A stretch of DNA of 64,000 bases from assembly GCA_963729195.1 (NCBI GenBank), contig CAVSNF010000031.1, positions 1 through 64,000 of the forward strand, written 5' to 3'. Below are positions 23,673-31,956 of the stretch, piece after piece; the stretch's first letter is position 1, and every line of letters starts with the position of its first letter. This DNA comes from CAVPTL01 sp963729195 (GTDB taxonomy: Bacteria; Actinomycetota; Thermoleophilia; Gaiellales; JAICJC01). Both the position numbers and the translations under genes were made by a program. The notes under the pieces are model-generated. The model had not been told where the DNA came from and searched no databases. It saw nothing but the letters and a program-made list of their open reading frames with translations.

Positions 23673-25070
23673 ATGCGGGGGCTCCGACTCTTCCTGATCG
23701 TCGACGCACTGGCGCTGGCGGCCGGTTCGTTCTTATCCGATCGGATCATCGGCGGCGTCGTGATCGGCCCGGCGCTGCTGGTCGGCGTGATCGCGGCGAT
23801 CGCCTGCCTCAGCGCCGACCTGGTGCAACCCCGCCGCCGGATCGACGTGATCTGCTCGTCGCTCACGATCGTCGCGCCGTTCCCGTTCCTCTTCCTGGGC
23901 TATCCGCTCGGCCCGCGGGTGGCCGCAGCCGTGGTGATCGCGCTGCAGGTGATCCCGCTGGTCAGAGGCGGGTGGGCGGCTCGCCCCAGCGCCGCCGTTC
24001 CCACTGGGTTTCGCCGAGTGCTGGCCGCACTCGTGATCACCACCGCGCTGCTCCTGATCACCGTGGTTGTACTGGTCTGGTACGGATCGACGTATCTGCT
24101 GCGGCCACCCGAGGCCACCTTCACCCGCGCGCCCTACCTCACTCGCGTCACCACCACCCACGCCGACTTCGGGTGGAAGCTGAAGGCGGGGGAGGGGCCG
24201 GTCAGCCTGCGGGCGCTCGCCCCCGACGGCACTGTCGTACGCGGCGCGGTCGGGTTCACCAACCTGCGACCCGGCACCAGGTACGTGTGGACCGCCAACA
24301 TCGACGGCCGCTCGGCGGCGGCGGGCGCGTTCACCACCGCACCAACCTCAACCGCGACGCCGATCACGCTGGTGTCGTTCGGCGACTACGGGTCGGGAAA
24401 CGCTCACGAGTACGCGGTCGGCCGGTTGGCCGCGGCCCAGGACCCGGCGCTGGTTTTGTCGTCCGGCGACAACGCCTACCTGCTGGCCATCCCACCGTTG
24501 CTCAACCGCGCGATCTTCGATCCCCTGCGCGACCTCCTGGGCGAAGCCCCGATGGTGGCGGCGCTGGGCGAGCACGACCTGGCCTACCGCGACGGCGCGG
24601 CGGTGATCTCCGCCCTGCACCTGCCCGGGCACCAGTACAGCGTGCAGTACGGCCCCGTCCAGGTAGTCGTGCTGGGGCTGCAGGCCGACTCCTCGGCGCA
24701 TGCCTACGCCACCAAGTCGCTGGGCGTGTGCCGCGGCGCCTGCCCGGTGCGGTTCGTACTCACCCACCGCCCGATCGCGGCTGACAACCCGATCATGCCG
24801 CTGCTGCGCCGCCGGCACGTCGCCGCGATCCTGGCGGGCCATCTGCACAGGTACGAGCGGCACGTCCGTGCGGGGGTGCTCCAGTTCACCGTCGGCACCG
24901 GAGGCGAGGGGCCCGGTAACGAGGCCAACACGCTGGCGACTCCCGATGCGCTCGTCTCCTTCCTGGCCTACGGCTTCCTGCGCATCGGCATCGACGGCGA
25001 TCACATCAGCTACCAGTTCATCGACGAGGCCGGCCGCGTGCGCGATCAGACCGAGCAGACGATCCCATGA
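23673..25070 (+). CDS. Membrane-anchored metallophosphoesterase
   Basis: 465 residues. The first 150 contain about four transmembrane helices; next comes an FN3-like module (APYLTRVTTTHADFGWKL), then a calcineurin-type phosphoesterase. Metal and active-site motifs are in order: GDYGSGN, SSGDNAYL, GEHDLAY (in place of GNHD), THRPI and GHLHRYERH. This resembles purple-acid-phosphatase-type enzymes facing the outside. It starts an eight-gene same-strand run. The stop overlaps the next start (ATGA). No frame break. Confidence 0.85.
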   Translation: MRGLRLFLIVDALALAAGSFLSDRIIGGVVIGPALLVGVIAAIACLSADLVQPRRRIDVICSSLTIVAPFPFLFLGYPLGPRVAAAVVIALQVIPLVRGGWAARPSAAVPTGFRRVLAALVITTALLLITVVVLVWYGSTYLLRPPEATFTRAPYLTRVTTTHADFGWKLKAGEGPVSLRALAPDGTVVRGAVGFTNLRPGTRYVWTANIDGRSAAAGAFTTAPTSTATPITLVSFGDYGSGNAHEYAVGRLAAAQDPALVLSSGDNAYLLAIPPLLNRAIFDPLRDLLGEAPMVAALGEHDLAYRDGAAVISALHLPGHQYSVQYGPVQVVVLGLQADSSAHAYATKSLGVCRGACPVRFVLTHRPIAADNPIMPLLRRRHVAAILAGHLHRYERHVRAGVLQFTVGTGGEGPGNEANTLATPDALVSFLAYGFLRIGIDGDHISYQFIDEAGRVRDQTEQTIP

Positions 25071-26146
25071 CCGCGATCGACCCCCTCCAGGCGACACTCG
25101 CCAACCACCGTTCCATCTTTCGCCGAAACGCGCTGGCAGCCGGCGGGAGGGTGGAGCAGTTCGGCGCCGTTCAACTCACCCACACCGGCCGCGCCGGCGC
25201 GATCATGTTTCCCCGCTCCGCGGACGAGCTCGACCCGGTGATCGCTCGCATCCGGGCACTTGGCCTGCGCGAAGTTGGCTGTTGGGCGCGGCGGCCGGCC
25301 CCCGAGCTCGGCGCGTTTGCGGTATCGCAGGGCTTCCAGTGGGGCTGGCAGCCGCACTGGATGTCGCTCGACCTGGCCCGGTTCACCGCAGAGCGTCCTG
25401 AGTACGACGTGGTCGACCGGCCGTCCCCCTATCCGAGCAGCCTTCCCTATGCAGATGCCGGCCCGGATCCCAAGGCCGTCTCCCACCTGGCGGTGTGCCG
25501 CGACGGGCAGCCGGTGGGCCACGTCGTCGTCAACCCCTGGCGGGGCGTCGCCGGCATCTACGCCATGGGCGTGGCCGACGCGCAGCGGCGCCGGGGAATC
25601 GGCCGTGCGCTGGTGATCGCAGCCTGCCATCGGGCGATCGACCTCGGCTGCACGCTTGCCGTTCTGAATGCGACCGATCTGGGTGAGCAGGTCTATCGCG
25701 GCGTCGGGTTCGAGTCGCTCGGCCGCGGCCAGACCTGGTGGCTGGCCCGCGGGCCTGCACCCACCGCTCGGATGGCGGCCCTGGCGGTGGCGATCGGAGC
25801 CGGCGACCGCGACGCCCTGGATGCGCTCGAGCCGTCGCCGGAGGAGCTGGCAGCCTCCATCGCCGGCGATACCGGCGCGGTCAGGCTGGCCATCCTCACC
25901 GGCCATGGCGAGCTGGTCGCATGGATGCTCGACCGCGCCCCTGAGCTGACTCAACAGCGCTTTGCGCCCCACGGCGGGACGCTGCTTCACCTGGCCGTGG
26001 ATGCGGACGATCCGCATCTGGTTGGCCTGGCGCTCAGCGGCGGGGTCGACCCCGCTCAGCTCGACCGCGCCTTCGGTGCCACCGCCCGCGGCTGGGCCGA
26101 GCATTTTGGCCGGGATGATCTGGCCGATCTGCTGCCGGTCGATTAG
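25067..26146 (+). CDS. GNAT acetyltransferase fused to ankyrin-like repeats
   Basis: 359 residues. The central part (about 140-225) is a GNAT domain with the acetyl-CoA motif VADAQRRRGIGRALVIAACH and the C-terminal GFESLGRG. Residues about 235-355 look like ankyrin-type repeats (VRLAILTGHGELVAWMLDRA, GGTLLHLAVDADDPHLVGLA, RGWAEHFGRDDLADLL). The fusion suggests acetylation of a protein bound through the repeats; this is inference. The frame is intact. Confidence 0.75.
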   Translation: MTAIDPLQATLANHRSIFRRNALAAGGRVEQFGAVQLTHTGRAGAIMFPRSADELDPVIARIRALGLREVGCWARRPAPELGAFAVSQGFQWGWQPHWMSLDLARFTAERPEYDVVDRPSPYPSSLPYADAGPDPKAVSHLAVCRDGQPVGHVVVNPWRGVAGIYAMGVADAQRRRGIGRALVIAACHRAIDLGCTLAVLNATDLGEQVYRGVGFESLGRGQTWWLARGPAPTARMAALAVAIGAGDRDALDALEPSPEELAASIAGDTGAVRLAILTGHGELVAWMLDRAPELTQQRFAPHGGTLLHLAVDADDPHLVGLALSGGVDPAQLDRAFGATARGWAEHFGRDDLADLLPVD

Positions 26147-26156
26147 GGTAGCGGCA

Positions 26157-27359
26157 GTGGCGATCAGTGAGACAGAGGCACGGCTGGCGGCGATCACCGT
26201 GGAGCAGCTGGACGAGGATCCCTACCCCATCTACGCCTGGCTGCGCGAGCATGCCCCGGTCGCGTGGGTGCCGGGCGTGGGGCTGTGGCTGGCCACGACC
26301 TGGGAGGCCGTCGAGCGGGCGGCCGGCGACGCGGACACCTTCTCGGCCGGCGTCACTCCCTCGCCGCTCGACCGCACCATGGGGGAGGGCAACATCCTGC
26401 TGATCGACGGGCCCAGGCAGAAAGATCTGCGGCGGGCACTCGACCCGTCGCTTCGACCCCGGCAGGTCGAGCAGCGGGCGGTGCCGATGATCGCGCCGCT
26501 GGTGGATGACTACCTGGGCCGCATCCTCGACCGAGGCCGCGCCGATCTGATGGCCGAGTACTTCGAGCCGATCTCGGTACGCAGCCTGGCGCTGGTGCTG
26601 GGGCTGGCCGAGATCGACGACGACACGCTGCGGCGGTGGTTCGCCGAGATGGCGATCGGTGCCACCAACTTCGAGGAGGATCCAGAGAAGGACCGGATCG
26701 GCATGGCGGCCAGCGCCGAGGTCAGCGCGCGGCTCGAGCCGATCATGCGGCGGATGTTCGCAGAGCCCGACGGCTCCACCATCTCCGACATGTTGCAGGC
26801 CGCCGAGGGCACCTTCGAACAACGGTTCGCCTGGATCGTGCCCAGCATCAAGATCATCATCACCGGCGGCATGCAGGAACCCGGCCACTCCGCCGGATCG
26901 ACGGTGCTGGGCCTGCTCACCAACCCCGATCAGGCCGCCGAGATGGCCGCCGACCCGGCCGGGCTGGTGCGTCCGGCGGTTGAGGAAGGGCTGCGCTGGA
27001 TCTCGCCCATCGGCACCCAGACTCGGCGGGCCACGCGTGACACCGTGCTGGCCGGGATCGACGTGCCCGCCGGCGCCAACATCGGCCTTTTGGTGTCGTC
27101 GGCCAACCGCGATCAGACGGTGTGGGGCGCAGACGCCGACCTCTACAACCTCCACCGGCCCAAGCGCCCGCACGCGGCCTTCGGCTTCGGCCCGCACTTC
27201 TGTCCCGGGCATCACCTCGCCCGCATGCAGGAGCGACTCGAGATCCAGGCGCTGTTCGAGCGCTGCCCCAATCTCAGGCTCGACCCCGAGCGGCCGCCTC
27301 GGCTGCGAGGCTGGGAGTTTCGTGCGCCCGCTCACCTCCACGTCGTGTGGGACACATGA
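26157..27359 (+). CDS. Cytochrome P450
   Basis: 400 residues from GTG 26157. A haem-thiolate monooxygenase: the haem-binding loop FGFGPHFCPGHHLAR gives the Cys ligand near residue 350, the ExxR motif is EEGLRW, and the I-helix is GGMQEPGHSAG, where the usual acid-Thr pair appears as Glu-Pro. The gene is followed by overlapping genes for a Rieske ferredoxin and a ferredoxin reductase, so the electron supply is encoded in place. Substrate unknown. The frame is intact. Confidence 0.92.
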   Translation: MAISETEARLAAITVEQLDEDPYPIYAWLREHAPVAWVPGVGLWLATTWEAVERAAGDADTFSAGVTPSPLDRTMGEGNILLIDGPRQKDLRRALDPSLRPRQVEQRAVPMIAPLVDDYLGRILDRGRADLMAEYFEPISVRSLALVLGLAEIDDDTLRRWFAEMAIGATNFEEDPEKDRIGMAASAEVSARLEPIMRRMFAEPDGSTISDMLQAAEGTFEQRFAWIVPSIKIIITGGMQEPGHSAGSTVLGLLTNPDQAAEMAADPAGLVRPAVEEGLRWISPIGTQTRRATRDTVLAGIDVPAGANIGLLVSSANRDQTVWGADADLYNLHRPKRPHAAFGFGPHFCPGHHLARMQERLEIQALFERCPNLRLDPERPPRLRGWEFRAPAHLHVVWDT

Positions 27360-27682
27360 GCGAGCCGGTGTGGCACGACGCCGCCCCTGACGACGACGCC
27401 GAGGACGGCACCCTGGTCGAACTCATGGTCGACGGCGAGGCGGTGCTGCTGGCCCGCGCCGCCGGCCAGTGGCGGGCCGTCGCCGGCGATTGCACCCACG
27501 ATGAATGCCCGCTCGTGGACGGCGAGGTGATCGACGGCGCGATCCACTGCATGTGCCACGGGGCGGCCTTCGACCTGACCACCGGAGCGGTGGTGGAGCC
27601 GCCTGCGACCGAGCCGCTGGCCGTGTATCGGGTGCGATCCACCGACGGTCGGCTGCACATCTCGTTGGACGCCATCAACTAA
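27356..27682 (+). CDS. Rieske-type [2Fe-2S] ferredoxin
   Basis: 108 residues, overlapping the P450 stop by ATGA. Rieske ligands are visible: Cys46-x-His48 and Cys65-x2-His68 (GDCTHDECPL and HCMCHGAAFD). It has the length of a stand-alone Rieske ferredoxin, such as those serving ring-hydroxylating dioxygenases. Its position suggests it carries electrons from the reductase to the P450. Confidence 0.92.
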   Translation: MSEPVWHDAAPDDDAEDGTLVELMVDGEAVLLARAAGQWRAVAGDCTHDECPLVDGEVIDGAIHCMCHGAAFDLTTGAVVEPPATEPLAVYRVRSTDGRLHISLDAIN

Positions 27683-27691
27683 CGTTCCAGT

Positions 27692-29101
27692 GTGGCCGAA
27701 GCTCCCACAGAGGCAGTCAATTCCGACCCGATCCGGGTTGCCGTGGTCGGTTCCGGCCCGGCTGGGTTCTATGCCGCCGGCCAGCTCCTGACCAAGGGCG
27801 CCGAGGTGGACATGTATGAGCGGCTGCCCACCCCGTGGGGACTGGTGCGGCTCGGTGTCGCGCCCGATCACCCCAAGATCAAGGCCGTTTCGCGGGTGTT
27901 CGAGAAGATCGCCGATCGCCCCGGATTTCGCTTCTTCGGAAACGTCGAGATCGGCCGCGACCTGTCTCGGGACGAGCTTCGCCGCCACTACCACGCGGTG
28001 GTGTGGAGCGTCGGCGCACAGCTCGACCGTCCGCTGGGGATTCCCGGCGAGGATCTGCCCGGCTCGCTCTCGGCAACCGCCTTCGTGGCCTGGTACAACG
28101 GCCATCCCGACTACCGCGACCTCGAGATCGACCTCGATACCGAGCGCGTCGTCGTGGTCGGAAACGGCAACGTGGCGGTCGACTGCGCGCGCATGCTGGC
28201 GCTCACGCGGGAAGAGTTCGCGGTCACCGACACCGTCGACCACGCCATCGATGTGATCGCCACCTCGCCCGTCAAGGAGATCGTGGTGTTGGGCCGGCGC
28301 GGTCCCGCCCAGGCCGCATTCACCAATCCGGAGCTGCTGGAGCTGGGCGAGATGGCCGGCGCCGACATCGCCGTTGACCCCGCCGATCTCGAGCTCGACC
28401 CGATCAGCGAGCAGTCGCTGGTCGAGGAGGGTGCGACCATCGCCCGCCGAAACGTCGAGGTGCTGCGCGAGTACGCCACCCGGCAGCCCGAGGGCAAACC
28501 GCGAGCGGTGACGCTGCGGTTCTGCGTGTCCCCGGTGGAGCTGCGCGGCGCCGGGCGGGTCGAGGAGCTGGTGGTGGGCATCAACCGGCTGGAGGCCGAC
28601 GACTCCGGTCGGCTGCGGGCGGTGCCGACCGGCGAGACCGAGGTGATCAAGACCGGCCTGGTGCTGCGATCGGTGGGCTACCGCGGCATGCCGCTCGAAG
28701 GAGTGCCCTTCGACGAGGGGCGTGCGGTGATCCCCAATAACGGTGGGCGCGTGGTCGACGGAGCGGGCGAGCTGGTGGTGGGCGAGTACTGCGCCGGCTG
28801 GATCAAGCGCGGGCCCAGCGGCGTGATCGGCACCAACAAGAAGGACGCCAACGAGTCGACCGAGCTCCTGTGGGAGGACGTCGAGGCGGGCCTGCTGACG
28901 GCGCCTGAGCAGACCGACCCGGCCGTGATCGAGGCGCTGGTGTTCGAGCGCGCCCCTGAGGCAGTCGAGTACGCCGGCTGGGCTGCGATCGACGCCCACG
29001 AGCGTACGACCGGCGAGCCGCACGGCCGTCCCCGGGTGAAGCTCTCGAGCTGGGACGAGCTGCTGCACCATGGCCGGCGCACCAGCGCAGCCGGCGCCTA
29101 G
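27692..29101 (+). CDS. Ferredoxin-NADP+ reductase, adrenodoxin-reductase/FprA type
   Basis: 469 residues from GTG 27692. The FAD-binding motif is VAVVGSGPAGFYAA, followed by the family signature PTPWGLVRLGVAPDHPKIK; the NADP-binding site is VVVVGNGNVAVDCARML, and GWIKRGPSGVIGTNKKDA near 365 is the conserved C-terminal flavin loop. It reduces ferredoxins with NADPH. It is likely the first electron carrier for the neighbouring Rieske protein and P450. The frame is intact. Confidence 0.92.
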   Translation: MAEAPTEAVNSDPIRVAVVGSGPAGFYAAGQLLTKGAEVDMYERLPTPWGLVRLGVAPDHPKIKAVSRVFEKIADRPGFRFFGNVEIGRDLSRDELRRHYHAVVWSVGAQLDRPLGIPGEDLPGSLSATAFVAWYNGHPDYRDLEIDLDTERVVVVGNGNVAVDCARMLALTREEFAVTDTVDHAIDVIATSPVKEIVVLGRRGPAQAAFTNPELLELGEMAGADIAVDPADLELDPISEQSLVEEGATIARRNVEVLREYATRQPEGKPRAVTLRFCVSPVELRGAGRVEELVVGINRLEADDSGRLRAVPTGETEVIKTGLVLRSVGYRGMPLEGVPFDEGRAVIPNNGGRVVDGAGELVVGEYCAGWIKRGPSGVIGTNKKDANESTELLWEDVEAGLLTAPEQTDPAVIEALVFERAPEAVEYAGWAAIDAHERTTGEPHGRPRVKLSSWDELLHHGRRTSAAGA

Positions 29102-29107
29102 GCCTCA

Positions 29108-30436
29108 GTGTCCCGCGTTCCCACATTCGCCCTCGGCCTGGCGGTGGCGATGGTGTTGGCCGACTCGTCCATCGTGATCCTGGCGCTGCCCGAGATCCTG
29201 GTTCACTACGACGTCTCCATCAACGACGTCGCCTGGGTGCTGACGCTGTTCAACCTGGTGCTCGCGATCGTGGCCGTGCCGGCCGCCCATCTGGCCCGGC
29301 GGCGGGCGCCCGCCGCCTTCTGCCGCGTCGGACTGGTCGTGTTCGCCGCGGCCTCGCTGGGCTGTGCCGTCGCTCCCACCTTCGGCTGGCTCCTGGCCTC
29401 GCGCGGTGTGCAGGCCATCGGCGGTGCCGCCGCCATCTGCGCGGCGCTCGAGCTTCTGCCTGCCGCCACCGGCAGTGAGCGGCGGGCGATCGCTGTGTGG
29501 TCGGCGGCCGGAGTGATCGGCGCCGCCGCGGGGCCGGCGATCGGCGGCATCCTCACCGACACGATCTCATGGAAGGCGATCTTCGCCGTCCAGGTGCCGC
29601 TTGCGCTGATCGCGCTGGTGCTGATCCCGCGTTCCGGCGAGCGCCAGCCGGTGACACCGGCCGACCGGCCAGATGTGCCCGCCAACGTCGCATTGGGACT
29701 GGTGTCGGCGTCGCTCACCGCCGCGCTCTTTCTGATCGTGCTTTTGCTCATCAACGGCTGGGGCAACAGCCCGCTGCAGGCCGCCGCGGTGGTCACGGTG
29801 ATGCCACTCGCAGCCCTGGCCGTGTACCGGCTTCTGCCCTCGGTCGGCACTCCGTGGGCGCGGGCGGTCGGCGGCTCGATCCTGATCGGCGGCGGACTGC
29901 TGTCGCTGGCGGTGCTGCCGGGAGCCGAGTGGCAATGGATGATCGCGCCCCAGATCGTGATCGGCGCGGGGCTGGCGCTTGCCATCAGCGCGCTCACCGC
30001 GACCGCACTGGCCGGCCGCTCGCCGCTGGGGATCCACGGCGGCTGGACGATCGCCGCCCGCCACGCCGGCATCTGCATCGGGCTTCTGATCCTCACGCCG
30101 ATCTTCACCAACCAGCTCGACAAGCAGTCGGCGGCCGCAGAGGCGTCGGGTACCAGGCTGGTGCTGGAGTCGTCGCTCAGCCTCACCGACAAGATCGATC
30201 TGGGTGGGCGGCTGGCCGACCTGGTCGGCACCGCCCCGGTCACCAAGCCGCCAAATCTCGACTCGGCGTTTGCTCCTCTGGGCAACGGCCCCGACGTGCA
30301 GGCGCTGCAGGAATCGGTCACCGATCAGATCGAAAAGGCGGTCACCAAGGCCTTCTCGGTGCCGTTCGCGCTGGCGGCGGGCATGGCGCTACTGTCACTG
30401 ATCCCGCTGGCGCTGATCAGAAAGCGGGTCACGTGA
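29108..30436 (+). CDS. MFS transporter (DHA2-like)
   Basis: 442 residues from GTG 29108, seven bases after the reductase. Helix 1 holds the drug/H+ antiporter-like DSSIVILALPEIL; LASRGVQAIGGAAAICAAL and WSAAGVIGAAAGPAIGGILT match antiporter motif regions. A long extracytoplasmic loop before the last helix (about 335-415) is unusual for the family. It may export the product of the P450 operon. The frame is intact. Confidence 0.82.
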   Translation: MSRVPTFALGLAVAMVLADSSIVILALPEILVHYDVSINDVAWVLTLFNLVLAIVAVPAAHLARRRAPAAFCRVGLVVFAAASLGCAVAPTFGWLLASRGVQAIGGAAAICAALELLPAATGSERRAIAVWSAAGVIGAAAGPAIGGILTDTISWKAIFAVQVPLALIALVLIPRSGERQPVTPADRPDVPANVALGLVSASLTAALFLIVLLLINGWGNSPLQAAAVVTVMPLAALAVYRLLPSVGTPWARAVGGSILIGGGLLSLAVLPGAEWQWMIAPQIVIGAGLALAISALTATALAGRSPLGIHGGWTIAARHAGICIGLLILTPIFTNQLDKQSAAAEASGTRLVLESSLSLTDKIDLGGRLADLVGTAPVTKPPNLDSAFAPLGNGPDVQALQESVTDQIEKAVTKAFSVPFALAAGMALLSLIPLALIRKRVT

Positions 30437-30888
30437 TCGGAGACGCCCGCTTCGCCGCTCTCGCCTGCGTGGTGGCGCTCTCGCCGGTCGCGCTCAACTT
30501 GGCCGCGGGTGGTCTCGACTACAAGCCGACCGCGTCGGGCGATCCCTGCCAGTCGCGCACCTGGGCGCCCACCCACTCACTCGACGATGTGCTCAGCCAG
30601 GCGGCGCTGTCGGCGCTCGACGGAGCCGCCTGCAAGCTCAACGTCCCGTCCGAGACGCTCGGGCTGGCGCTCACCAGCGACGCCGAGCTGAACCAGTTCC
30701 AGCGCGACAACCACCTGACCAAAGCCGAGATCGACGATGCCGCCCGGGCCGGTCTCAACCGAGCCGTTGACGACGGTGAGAACAGCGGCCGGATCAACGG
30801 GCTGGAGGCCTTCGCCTTGCGGCTGGCGGTCAGGGGGGTGCCGGTCGATCGGCTCCTGCAACTGGTACGAGACCACCTGTACGGATGA
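30433..30888 (+). CDS. Unknown exported protein in the P450 operon
   Basis: 151 residues from GTG 30433 (GTGA overlap with the transporter). It begins with a hydrophobic segment (FAALACVVALSPVALNLAAG) that could be a signal peptide or anchor, followed by a helical region (LDDVLSQAALSALDGAACKL, DELNQF-like and LTKAEIDDAARAGLNRAVDD). No family recognised. The stop overlaps the next start (ATGA). Confidence 0.6.
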   Translation: MIGDARFAALACVVALSPVALNLAAGGLDYKPTASGDPCQSRTWAPTHSLDDVLSQAALSALDGAACKLNVPSETLGLALTSDAELNQFQRDNHLTKAEIDDAARAGLNRAVDDGENSGRINGLEAFALRLAVRGVPVDRLLQLVRDHLYG

Positions 30889-31937
30889 GCGCCATGCATG
30901 ACATCGCAGCCGCTGCGGCCTCGCCGGTGTTCGGGGTGCCGCTGTCGGTGCTCGACGTCGCCCCGGTGAGTAGCGACCGCTCGCCGGTGGAGGCGCTGGC
31001 CGACTCGACTGCGCTGGTGCAGGAGGCCGAGCGGCTCGGCTATCACCGGCTGTGGTACGCCGAGCATCACAACATGCCCGGCATCGCCAGCTCGGCGCCC
31101 GAGGTGCTGATCGCAAACGCGGGAGCGCGCACCTCGCGCATCCGGCTGGGGTCGGGCGGGGTGATGCTGCCCAACCACGCGCCGCTGGTGGTGGCCGAGC
31201 GGTTCGGGACGCTGGAGGCCTTGTTCCCCGGCCGGATCGACCTCGGTATCGGCCGCGCCCCCGGCACCGACCAGCGCACCGCCGCCGCCCTGCGCCGGCT
31301 GGGTGCCAGCGACGATCTGCCCCAGCTGCTGCACGAGCTGTACGGCTTCTTCGAGGGATTCGAGCCCGGCGAGGACTACCGCGGGATCCGCGCCATCCCC
31401 GGCTATGGCGGCGACCTGCCGGCGATCTGGCTGCTCGGCTCGAGCGGCTTCAGTGCCCAGGTGGCGGGTGCGCTGGGGCTGCCGTTTGCCTTCGCCCACC
31501 ACTTCAGCGCCCACAACACCGTGCCCGCGCTCGACCTCTACCGCGAGCACTTCCGGCCGTCCGAGATCCTGGACAAGCCCTACCCGATGGTGACCGCGAT
31601 GGTGGTGTGCGCCCCCGATGACGACGAGGCCAACCTGCTGGCCTCGGCGATCGCCCTGTCATTCGCCCGGATGCGCTCGGGATACCCACCGGCGCGGCTG
31701 CCGACGGTCGCCGACATCGAGGCCCACGAGTGGACACCGCAAGAGCGGGCCTTCGTCGAGAGCTGGCTGGCGCCACAGGTGATCGGCAGCCCCGAGACGG
31801 TGCGCCGGCGCATGACCGAGCTGCTGGCCGAGACCGGCGTGGCCGAGTTCATGGCCACCACCAACGCACCCTCGGCAACGGCACGCACGCGCTCCTACCA
31901 GCTCTTGGCCGAGCTGGCAGAGCTGCCGCCGGGATGA
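30885..31937 (+). CDS. Luciferase-like monooxygenase (MsnO8-like)
   Basis: 350 residues. Family signatures: PLSVLDVAPVSSDRSPVEAL, GYHRLWYAEHHNMPGIASSA, RIRLGSGGVMLPNHAPLVVA and GRIDLGIGRAPGTDQRTAAA. These match the flavin-dependent LLM subgroup represented by MsnO8/YhbW. It is the last gene of the P450-containing run. The frame is intact. The substrate is unknown. Confidence 0.88.
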   Translation: MSAMHDIAAAAASPVFGVPLSVLDVAPVSSDRSPVEALADSTALVQEAERLGYHRLWYAEHHNMPGIASSAPEVLIANAGARTSRIRLGSGGVMLPNHAPLVVAERFGTLEALFPGRIDLGIGRAPGTDQRTAAALRRLGASDDLPQLLHELYGFFEGFEPGEDYRGIRAIPGYGGDLPAIWLLGSSGFSAQVAGALGLPFAFAHHFSAHNTVPALDLYREHFRPSEILDKPYPMVTAMVVCAPDDDEANLLASAIALSFARMRSGYPPARLPTVADIEAHEWTPQERAFVESWLAPQVIGSPETVRRRMTELLAETGVAEFMATTNAPSATARTRSYQLLAELAELPPG

Positions 31938-31956
31938 CCGGATCGGGGTTGCGAGG

